A stretch of DNA of 5,756 bases from JBDTMC01 sp039934475 (GCA_039934475.1 JBDTMC010000493.1:1-5756); one strand, 5' to 3'; counted from the stretch's first letter, positions 1-5,190 are shown. Program-made: numbers and translations. Notes: generated by a model from the letters alone, not told the origin.

Positions 1-93
1 CCCTGGTAAGCTACTGTAAATAAGGGAGTTCCCAAGGGAGGAAATTCGTGCCTGTCCTAATTTTTCCGGCACACGGCGTTGCACCACGGGCGG
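1..93. other. Left-edge intergenic DNA with a possible weak hairpin
   Basis: This stretch follows the stop of the minus-strand operon. Positions 48-52 (GTGCC) and 68-72 (GGCAC) form a perfect 5-bp inverted repeat around a 15-nt loop, but no T-tract follows on either strand, so it is not a convincing intrinsic terminator. AAGGGAG occurs twice, 12 bp apart, at 22-28 and 34-40. All three plus-strand frames have stops within the first 23 bases, so a plus-strand gene entering from the left could contribute only a few residues. Confidence 0.3.
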
Positions 94-1020
94 CTAGCGG
101 GCCGCGCCAGCGTATTTCCCGGCTTCCGCGCAGAGGTCAATGGCGTCCGAGATCAGACCTTCGATCTGCGCCTGGTCCGCGGGATCGTACTTAATGGAAG
201 GGTGCCGCATCCGTCCATCTGGGATGACGCCGCGCCTGGCCAAGCCAGCCTTCTCCATGGACACCGCGAGTTCCAAATGCTGCAAGGCGTAGGCGAGGTA
301 AGGAACGAAGCGCGAGAAGTATTCCTTCGCCTCATCCTTTCTACCTTCGTGAAACAAGCTATACGTGCGCACGTAGATGTCGAGGTAGGCAGCGCCTGGC
401 ATAAAGGCCGACGCCTTGCGAGCCAATCCGTCCATCATGGCGATCCCACCCAAACCGTAGATGATCTGTACGCGCCCAGCGGTCTTTTCAATGATCTCGG
501 CAGCTTTCTGCCCCGGGAGCATCACTTCAAGCTTGGCGAACAGGAAATTCTCATGCCGCTTCGAGAGATCGATGAGGACGGAGGCGGGCATTCCCGCGCC
601 TTTGAAATCGGCGTCTTGAAGAATAACGGGAATCGTGATGCGGTCACACAGCTTGCTGTAGTATTCAATCACCTGCGACGCCGGAAGAACCGAGGTGCGC
701 GGTGGAGTCACCATCACACAGTCAGCCGAAATTCGTTCCGCGAAGCGCGAGAACTCGATCGTGTTGTGGGTGGAGTCGCTGCTAGTGGCCACAATGACTG
801 GGACACGCTTGCGCGCCTGATCCACCAGAATCTCAGCAAATCGATAGCGCTCGGGATCGCTCAGTTTATAGAACTCTGAGGCGAAGCCGGGACCGCAGAC
901 CGCGACCGCGCCGCTGTCAATGGCGAAATCAATCTGGCGCCGGAGCGCCGCCTCGTCTATGGTTTCATCCTCCAGGAACGGAGTCACCATGACAGGGGTA
1001 ATGCCGTTAAAACGTAACAT
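94..1020 (-). CDS. DapA/NAL-superfamily class I lyase or dehydratase (308 aa)
   Basis: A full-length single-domain (beta/alpha)8 barrel protein of the dihydrodipicolinate synthase/N-acetylneuraminate lyase superfamily; these cytosolic enzymes cleave or dehydrate 2-keto acids through a lysine Schiff base. The N-terminus GITPVMVTPF (residues 6-15) is typical, and K163 in FAKLE matches the Schiff-base lysine. The other classical DapA residues differ. The GTTGE loop reads GPGFASE (43-49), the YNVP tyrosine is Q135 in ILQDAD, and TPYY reads TPPR (105-108). This argues against lysine biosynthesis and for a sugar-acid branch such as 2-keto-3-deoxy acid aldolases or dehydratases. The start is well supported: AAAGGA lies 7 nt upstream. 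The gene follows the enolase-superfamily dehydratase by only 15 nt, so the two are surely co-transcribed and it probably acts on that enzyme's product. The exact substrate is unknown. Confidence 0.9.
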   Translation of the reverse strand: MLRFNGITPVMVTPFLEDETIDEAALRRQIDFAIDSGAVAVCGPGFASEFYKLSDPERYRFAEILVDQARKRVPVIVATSSDSTHNTIEFSRFAERISADCVMVTPPRTSVLPASQVIEYYSKLCDRITIPVILQDADFKGAGMPASVLIDLSKRHENFLFAKLEVMLPGQKAAEIIEKTAGRVQIIYGLGGIAMMDGLARKASAFMPGAAYLDIYVRTYSLFHEGRKDEAKEYFSRFVPYLAYALQHLELAVSMEKAGLARRGVIPDGRMRHPSIKYDPADQAQIEGLISDAIDLCAEAGKYAGAAR

Positions 1021-1035
1021 CCCGGAATCCTTTCG

Positions 1036-2199
1036 CTACTCGACCTGCGCCTTCGCCGTCCGCCGGAACTGCCAATCTTCCTCAAACAGAGAGATGTCCA
1101 TCTTCTCGTGATAGGGGTGCTTCCGGACCTCGTCCAAATTCAAATCGATCCCCAGGCCCGGTCCGGCTGGCAGATCGAAATACCCGTCGCGCAAAGCCGG
1201 GAAGCCGGTAACCAGATCTCGTTGCCAACTCTCGTTAAAGTCCTCAAAGGTTTCCTGCATGCCGGCATTCGGCGTGGCTACGTCAATGTGCAGGCAGGCG
1301 ACCGTGCACACCGGGCCTTGCGCAGCGTGAGGGATGATCGTGCCATAGTGGGCATCCACCATATCGGCTATCTTGCGGGTTCCCAGGATGCCGCCCATGT
1401 GTAGCGGCTCCACATTGATGATGTCGATCTCGTTGTAGCTGAGAAGATCGGCCACCTGCTGCTTTGAAGAAAAGCTCTCGCCGGTGCCTATGGGGACTTC
1501 CAGGTGCCTGGCGACCTCAATGATCGCTGGAATGTTGCCGTGCGGCACAGGCTCCTCAAACCATGCGGGAGCATATTTTTCCAGCTTCTTGCCAATACGA
1601 ATCGCGCTCGAAACGCTGAATCTGGAGTGCGCTTCCACTGCCAGATCGACGTCCGGTCCCACCGCCTCACGCACTGCGGCGACAATGTTAATCGCCAGTT
1701 CTTCTTCCCGCGGCCGCATACCACCCATCGCTGTCCCAAACGGATCGAACTTCAAGGCGGAATAACCCATCGACACGGCGTGCCGGGCCGCTGCGGCAAA
1801 CGCGTCTGGTGTCCGCTCCGTCCGATACCAGCCGTTGGCGTAGGCCCGCACGCGATCGCGGCAGCGTCCACCCACCAAGTTGTATATCGGTTGATTCAGC
1901 GCTTTCCCGATGGCGTCCCAACAGGCGATTTCCAGCGCCGAAATCGCGCACATTTTGATCTGGCCGCCATCGGCGTACACGTGGCGATTCAGCCTCGTGA
2001 CCAGTAATTCTGTTTGGAATACTTCAAGCCCCAGGATGAAGCCCTTCATCTCATGGATGGCCGTTTCCACTGTCTTCGAAAGGTGGCCCAGCGACCCTTC
2101 GCCGATTCCATGGATGCCCTCGTCAGTGAGGATTCTTACGAATACCCAGTTCTTCCATGGGTTACCCACCAGGTACGTCTCAACATCAGTAATCCGCAT
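1036..2199 (-). CDS. Mandelate racemase/galactonate dehydratase-like enolase-superfamily enzyme (387 aa)
   Basis: A Mg-dependent acid-sugar dehydratase or racemase of the enolase superfamily, by family knowledge abstracting the proton alpha to a carboxylate. An N-terminal capping domain (about 1-115) is followed by the barrel. Numbering from ATG 2199, KFDPFG is at 150-155, metal-ligand positions are E189, E215 (WFEEP) and E241 (GTGES), and the likely acid/base residues are H191 (VEAHSRF) and H291 (IIPHAAQGP), with E264 and E316 completing the site. The spacing aligns with E. coli D-galactonate dehydratase, where the motif reads VDFHGR; the first ligand here is Glu instead of Asp. A longer reading from TTG at 2214 was rejected because that codon overlaps a good -10 box and family members usually start at MKITDVE-like sequence. 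There is no strong Shine-Dalgarno. It is the middle gene of the minus-strand cluster; the substrate is not determinable. Confidence 0.9.
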   Translation of the reverse strand: MRITDVETYLVGNPWKNWVFVRILTDEGIHGIGEGSLGHLSKTVETAIHEMKGFILGLEVFQTELLVTRLNRHVYADGGQIKMCAISALEIACWDAIGKALNQPIYNLVGGRCRDRVRAYANGWYRTERTPDAFAAAARHAVSMGYSALKFDPFGTAMGGMRPREEELAINIVAAVREAVGPDVDLAVEAHSRFSVSSAIRIGKKLEKYAPAWFEEPVPHGNIPAIIEVARHLEVPIGTGESFSSKQQVADLLSYNEIDIINVEPLHMGGILGTRKIADMVDAHYGTIIPHAAQGPVCTVACLHIDVATPNAGMQETFEDFNESWQRDLVTGFPALRDGYFDLPAGPGLGIDLNLDEVRKHPYHEKMDISLFEEDWQFRRTAKAQVE

Positions 2200-2213
2200 G
2201 CGTATGTCCAGCA

Positions 2214-2243
2214 ACTATAGACCACAAGGCGCGGCGAGGTCAA
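2214..2243 (-). promoter_or_regulatory. Predicted sigma70-type promoter of the dehydratase gene
   Basis: On the minus strand TTGACC (2243-2238, 5 of 6 matches to TTGACA) is separated by 18 bp from TATAGT (2219-2214, 5 of 6 matches to TATAAT). The predicted start of transcription is near 2207, leaving only about 8 nt before the ATG at 2199. This is the best promoter seen in the window and implies that the dehydratase and its downstream lyase can be expressed separately from the SDR gene. Confidence 0.55.
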
Positions 2244-2249
2244 CTGCCG

Positions 2250-2275
2250 GGAATGAGTTTCCGGAAGGGATTCCG
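2250..2275. promoter_or_regulatory. Candidate IclR-type operator, composite of two overlapping palindromes
   Basis: Four half-sites run head to head: GGAA (2250-2253), TTCC (2259-2262), GGAA (2263-2266), TTCC (2271-2274). The left pair has the 5-nt spacing of the E. coli IclR consensus (TGGAAATNATTTCCA). The right pair forms CGGAA-GGGA-TTCCG (2262-2275), the 14-bp motif also found at 3096-3109 and 4254-4267. The element ends 6 bp before the predicted -35 box of the dehydratase promoter, a place suited to an activator. The same bases could also fold as a hairpin in the mRNA just after the SDR stop, but no T-tract follows. Confidence 0.5.
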
Positions 2276-2287
2276 AAATCGCCTTTG

Positions 2288-3055
2288 TTACGCTTGCGCC
2301 AGCAGCCCGCCGTCCACTGCGAGGCTGGTCCCTGTGATGTAAGCGGCACGGTCCGACGCCAGAAAGAGTACAGCCTCGGCAATCTCCTCAGGCGCGGCCA
2401 GGCGGCCCAGGGGAATGCCCCCCAGCAGTCGCCGCTTCTCCTGTTCAGGATCCGGGGACGCGGCTAGATAGTTGCGGACCAGGCGCGTATCAGTTGCTCC
2501 GGGGATCACACAGTTCACACGAATGCCGTCGGCCGCATAGTCGAGCGCAAGTCCGCGCATCAGTGCCAGTTGACCACCCTTCGTCGCCGCGTAAGCCGAA
2601 CAGCGGGGATACGTTGCGAAGGCATGTCCGGACGAGGTGATGACGATACTCCCTTTGTGTTGGCGCTGCATCACCGGAATCACGGCTTTGCAGCACAGAA
2701 AGACGCCTCGCAGGTTGACCGCATGCAAGTGGTCCCATTCCTCCAACGTCGTGTCGGCGCCAGCCTTCGTTAACTGGATGGCGGCATTCGCAAACAGGAT
2801 GTCCAGACGGCCGAACATCGCTACCGTTGTATCTGCCAGTAGTTGGACAGAGTCGGCGCGCTCCACATCGCACCCAAGGGCAACCGCCGATCCGCCATCC
2901 AGACGAATTGCTTCGGCGGTTTGTTCGGCCCCGTCCTGTTCGATGTCCGCAACTACGGCGGTGGCGCCTTCCCGTGCGAACAATCGCGCCGCCGCCTGCC
3001 CGATACCGTTCGCCCCTCCGGTGATCACCACAACCTTCCCCGTCATGTTCCACAT
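2288..3055 (-). CDS. SDR-family NAD(P)-dependent oxidoreductase (255 aa)
   Basis: A classical short-chain dehydrogenase/reductase: a cytosolic Rossmann-fold enzyme that interconverts alcohol and ketone groups with NAD(P). The cofactor loop TGGANGIG is at 12-19, and D37 after the second strand suggests NAD preference. CDV is at 62-64, NAA (variant of NNAG) at 90-92, and the catalytic tetrad is N114, S142, Y155 and K159 (YAATK). The PG motif is at 185-186, and the C-terminus ends with the usual ITGTSLAVDGG. Length is normal. The start is either this ATG or M4 (3046); GAAGA lies directly before the first and 9 nt before the second. It is divergent from the iclR gene and 88 bp upstream of the dehydratase gene, so it likely supplies a dehydrogenation step of the same pathway. 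The substrate (sugar, polyol or keto acid) is unknown. Confidence 0.92.
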   Translation of the reverse strand: MWNMTGKVVVITGGANGIGQAAARLFAREGATAVVADIEQDGAEQTAEAIRLDGGSAVALGCDVERADSVQLLADTTVAMFGRLDILFANAAIQLTKAGADTTLEEWDHLHAVNLRGVFLCCKAVIPVMQRQHKGSIVITSSGHAFATYPRCSAYAATKGGQLALMRGLALDYAADGIRVNCVIPGATDTRLVRNYLAASPDPEQEKRRLLGGIPLGRLAAPEEIAEAVLFLASDRAAYITGTSLAVDGGLLAQA

Positions 3056-3063
3056 TCTTCAAA

Positions 3064-3092
3064 TGTCTACCATGTGATCGGGGGAAATCCAA
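3064..3092 (-). promoter_or_regulatory. Possible promoter of the SDR gene
   Basis: On the minus strand TTGGAT (3092-3087) and TAGACA (3069-3064) are 17 bp apart, with an extended -10 TGG directly before TAGACA. Each hexamer matches the consensus at only 3 of 6 positions, so support comes mainly from spacing, the extended -10 and the location. Transcription would begin near 3057, practically at the start codon. Confidence 0.3.
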
Positions 3093-3095
3093 ATT

Positions 3096-3109
3096 CGGGA
3101 CAAATTCCG
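3096..3109. promoter_or_regulatory. Candidate operator in the SDR/iclR divergent region
   Basis: CGGGA-CAAA-TTCCG is a 14-bp inverted repeat with one mismatch between the arms and is the third copy of the motif at 2262-2275 and 4254-4267. It lies 3 bp upstream of the possible -35 box of the SDR promoter and between the two divergent genes, the usual place for autoregulation by an IclR-family protein. It overlaps a direct repeat CAAATTC at 3090-3096 and 3101-3107 (11-bp period), which may add a further contact. Confidence 0.45.
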
Positions 3110-3138
3110 CCATTGACGGTTGTTTCCGCCGCTGGGAC

Positions 3139-3167
3139 TTGCCAAGTGAACTGTCGAAGCGGAAAAT
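3139..3167 (+). promoter_or_regulatory. Possible promoter of the iclR-family gene
   Basis: TTGCCA (5 of 6 matches) and GAAAAT (4 of 6) are separated by 17 bp, with the -10 box 15 nt before the ATG. The likely transcription start near 3174 would leave the AGGAA at 3168-3172 outside the message, so either a short-leader transcript is made or another promoter is used. TTTCCGC (3123-3129) and GCGGAAA (3159-3165) form a perfect 7-bp inverted repeat flanking the core of this promoter. Confidence 0.28.
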
Positions 3168-3182
3168 AGGAATCGAATCTAA

Positions 3183-4058
3183 ATGGCTCTACCGTCGAAG
3201 AAGACTGCGGTCACCAAGCAGTCCGGAAGCAAAAAGAAGAGTGCTGGGCCGTCGCTCGCGGCTCGCGACAAGAATTTCATCGGGCTTACTGAGAAGGTGT
3301 TTGGCATTCTTGAGGCTCTAAGCGAACACCCGCAGGCGGCGGTTTCGCTCGACGAGATTACACAATCGGTCGCCCTTGCCAAGACAACGGTGCATCGTCT
3401 GCTCTATTCAATTAAGCAACTGGGCTACGTCGAACAGCATCCCGAGAGCGGCAACTATATGCTCGCCCTCAAGTTCTTTGACCTTGGCCGGTCAGCCCTC
3501 CCTTACCGGCGCCTGAGTTCCATGGCGCGGCCGCTAATGGAGAACCTGACGCTGCGCACGGGCGAATCCTGCCATCTCGGTGTGATTGAAAAGCGCCTGA
3601 TTACCTACATTCTGGTTGTCGAAAGCCAGAACCCCTATCGTTGCGCAGCCGTCATCGGGGAATACAACTACACGCACTCCACCGCGCTGGGCAAGTGCCT
3701 TATCGCCTATCTTCCCGAAGACGAGATTGAAGCGATCGTTCGCGAGCACGGCCTGCCAAAGATCGCGCGCAACACGATCACGAATTATGGCCGCCTACTC
3801 GAGGAATTGGCGCGTGTGCGCAAGAACGGATACGCCAGCAACGTAGAGGAGAACATTGACGGCGTGATCTGCATCTCTGCGCCGATTTTCGACGGCACGG
3901 GCACGCCCCTCGCCGCGCTCAGCGTTTCCGGCCCCGCTATCCGCATGGAGTTGATTCGCGACGCGGTCACTGAGGAAGCAAAGCGCGTGGCGTTCCGACT
4001 ATCGACGATGCTCGGCTATACCGAGGACCAGCCCGCGCCTGCGCGCATCGCACGCTAG
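3183..4058 (+). CDS. IclR-family transcriptional regulator (291 aa)
   Basis: A one-component DNA-binding regulator. A winged helix-turn-helix spans about 33-97, with the recognition helix near 66-78 (AKTTVHRLLYSIK). The C-terminal IclR effector domain (about 110-278) carries the hallmark HSTALGKCLIAYLP at 165-178 and EENIDGVICISAPIFD at 222-237. A lysine-rich tail of about 30 residues (seven Lys in the first 30) precedes the DNA-binding domain and is longer than the short leader of many homologues. AGGAA ends 10 nt before the ATG and no later start would keep the domain. It is divergent from the SDR gene, the classic position of a pathway-specific regulator, and the window holds three copies of a GGAA/TTCC palindrome suited to this family. 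The ligand is probably an acid from the pathway. Whether it activates or represses is not shown by sequence. Confidence 0.93.
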   Translation: MALPSKKTAVTKQSGSKKKSAGPSLAARDKNFIGLTEKVFGILEALSEHPQAAVSLDEITQSVALAKTTVHRLLYSIKQLGYVEQHPESGNYMLALKFFDLGRSALPYRRLSSMARPLMENLTLRTGESCHLGVIEKRLITYILVVESQNPYRCAAVIGEYNYTHSTALGKCLIAYLPEDEIEAIVREHGLPKIARNTITNYGRLLEELARVRKNGYASNVEENIDGVICISAPIFDGTGTPLAALSVSGPAIRMELIRDAVTEEAKRVAFRLSTMLGYTEDQPAPARIAR

Positions 4059-4231
4059 CCGCGGTGTGACAGCCACGCGCCCAGTCCCATCAGCAGACCA
4101 AACCCCAGCATCACAGCGCCCCAAAGAACGTTGATTTCCCATCCCAAGGTGGCGCTCGCTGACCACCCATAACCGGCAAGCAGGGCTCCCAGCGTCACAA
4201 ACAGAATCGACACGGGTATTCGAAGATCCAT
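4055..4231 (-). CDS. Small two-helix membrane protein, function unknown (58 aa)
   Basis: A short reading frame of 58 codons fills the space between the regulator and the second dapA-like gene. The product has two hydrophobic stretches, about residues 5-20 (IPVSILFVTLGALLAG) and 33-54, separated by a short polar turn around WEIN (31-34), and ends in SHRG; this looks like a membrane hairpin. Tryptophan and glycine are frequent (four Trp). AAGGG lies 4 nt before the ATG on the minus strand, giving a reasonable ribosome-binding site. The stop shares CTAG with the stop of the convergent regulator gene, and the start faces the second dapA-like gene across 80 bp. I do not recognise the family. The clean membrane pattern, ribosome-binding site and exact fit to the gap support a real gene; the small size leaves doubt. 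Confidence 0.6.
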   Translation of the reverse strand: MDLRIPVSILFVTLGALLAGYGWSASATLGWEINVLWGAVMLGFGLLMGLGAWLSHRG

Positions 4232-4253
4232 CCGGCCCTTATGCTGTCATATT

Positions 4254-4267
4254 CGGAAAGCATTCCG
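4254..4267. promoter_or_regulatory. Candidate IclR-type operator upstream of the second dapA-like gene
   Basis: CGGAA-AGCA-TTCCG is a perfect 5-bp inverted repeat with a 4-nt centre, the same architecture as at 2262-2275. It ends 6 bp before the predicted -35 box at 4274, the same gap as at the dehydratase promoter, and also lies upstream of the divergent small membrane-protein gene, which it could control too. Confidence 0.5.
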
Positions 4268-4273
4268 CAAGGC

Positions 4274-4302
4274 TTGTCGAATCGGAGGGATTGTGGTAGA
4301 GT
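4274..4302 (+). promoter_or_regulatory. Predicted extended -10 promoter of the second dapA-like gene
   Basis: TTGTCG (4 of 6 matches) is 17 bp from TAGAGT (4 of 6), with an extended -10 TGG at 4294-4296. Only 9 nt separate the -10 box from the ATG, so the message would start at about 4309-4312 and have almost no leader. This agrees with the lack of a Shine-Dalgarno at a usable distance from the start codon. Confidence 0.45.
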
Positions 4303-4311
4303 CTGTTCTCA

Positions 4312-5190
4312 ATGAGAGCCTTCACCGTGAAGGGCGTCATACCCGCCCTCCTGACTCCGTTCGACGCCGCAGGCGCCGTGGATCTCGATCTGCTGCGTGA
4401 GGATGCCCAGAGGCTGGCCGCAACCGGAGTCTCCGGATTATGTGTTGGCGCGTTCCCGAGCGAGATGGCCGGTATGGCGCCTTCGGAGCTGCATGCGGTC
4501 TGCCGGGCGGTCCATACGTCGGCCACCCTTCCTTTGCTGGTCAATATCTATCCGGACTCGACAACGGAGGCAATCGATCTGGCCCGCGCCGCGGTGGATG
4601 GCGGCGCAACAGCCCTCTTGGTTGCGCAGCCTCACTACCTCTTTCAGCCCTATTCAGCGGGCCTTGTAGAGCTGTTTATCGAATTGCGAAGCCGCGTCAC
4701 TGTTCCCATCCTGCTTTCCAATACCCTTCCCGCGGCCTTGGTCCGATTCCCAGCCATGAAGCAACTGATTGACGCCTCCGCCGTCGATGGCGTCTTGCAA
4801 GGAGGCGGCGATGCGCATCTGCTGGCCGACCTTCTAGCGTGGGATAGCCCGGTGCCGATCCTCAATGGCGTAGAGGGACTGTTCTATACCGGATTGCTGA
4901 TTGGGGCAGAGACAACTGTCTCAATTCTCGCCACCGTCTTTCCGCAAGCCTGCTGCCGGCTGCAAGCCGCTTTTGCCGATGGGGATCACCAGGAAGCACT
5001 ACGGCTGCACGGCGCGCTTCTTCGATCGTGGCGGATGCTGGACCACCCGGCCGAACTGGCATGGCGATTGAAAGCCGCTTGCCGGTTGATGGGCCGCGAA
5101 CTTGGCGTCCCCCGTAGCCCGTATAGTCTCTCAAGCGAACTCAGCGCTGGGCTCGCGCAGACTGCAGTCGAGTCGATGCAAGCCCTGTAA
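4312..5190 (+). CDS. DapA-superfamily protein lacking the Schiff-base lysine (292 aa)
   Basis: Full-length barrel protein of the dihydrodipicolinate synthase/N-acetylneuraminate lyase superfamily, recognised from GVIPALLTPFD at 8-18, GLCVGAFPSE (42-51) in place of GTTGE, QPHYLFQP (106-113) in place of TPYYNKP, and the overall order of strands and length. Where family members read about GIKDSSGD, this protein reads GVLQGGGD (160-167), placing Q163 at the Schiff-base lysine. The codon is CAA, one base from AAA. The YNVP tyrosine is S136, and the arginine of the following substrate loop is not evident, while Y109 of the third catalytic position may remain. Normal lysine-imine chemistry is therefore not expected. 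The frame is intact, so this is not a decayed gene. It could be a pseudoenzyme, a regulatory or binding protein, or an enzyme with a different mechanism. It shares an operator-like motif with the minus-strand cluster. Confidence 0.85.
   Translation: MRAFTVKGVIPALLTPFDAAGAVDLDLLREDAQRLAATGVSGLCVGAFPSEMAGMAPSELHAVCRAVHTSATLPLLVNIYPDSTTEAIDLARAAVDGGATALLVAQPHYLFQPYSAGLVELFIELRSRVTVPILLSNTLPAALVRFPAMKQLIDASAVDGVLQGGGDAHLLADLLAWDSPVPILNGVEGLFYTGLLIGAETTVSILATVFPQACCRLQAAFADGDHQEALRLHGALLRSWRMLDHPAELAWRLKAACRLMGRELGVPRSPYSLSSELSAGLAQTAVESMQAL

Noticed and set aside
1..87. Minus-strand GTG frame open to the left edge, a possible next operon gene
   Set aside because: Only 29 codons are visible, with no clear ribosome-binding site or recognisable motif; an open run of this length is expected by chance.
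48..185. GTG-started short plus-strand frame preceded by GGAGGA
   Set aside because: The ribosome-binding site looks good, but the frame has only about 45 codons, lies mostly antisense to the DapA-family gene and shows no recognisable product.
79..879. Plus-strand open frame of 266 codons
   Set aside because: It lies antisense to the clearly recognisable DapA-family gene, has no recognisable domain, and its composition is that of a complementary-strand shadow.
1023..1036. CGGAATCCTTTCGC as a fourth operator
   Set aside because: Only the left half matches; the right arm fails at the last two positions, and the bases are explained by the AAAGGA ribosome-binding site of the downstream gene.
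2200..2214. TTG start at 2214 giving a 392-aa dehydratase
   Set aside because: The TTG overlaps the TATAGT -10 box, has no ribosome-binding site, and adds five residues before the normal family N-terminus.
1504..2467. Plus-strand frames of 167 and 185 codons
   Set aside because: Both oppose the dehydratase gene or the SDR 3' end and show no family motif; treated as shadows.
2490..3113. Minus-strand 207-codon frame overlapping the SDR gene
   Set aside because: Arg/Gly/His-rich translation without domain, in another frame of the SDR gene whose catalytic motifs are intact.
4284..4289. GGAGGG as Shine-Dalgarno of the second dapA-like gene
   Set aside because: It is 22 nt from the ATG, too far for initiation there, and lies in the spacer between the predicted -35 and -10 boxes.
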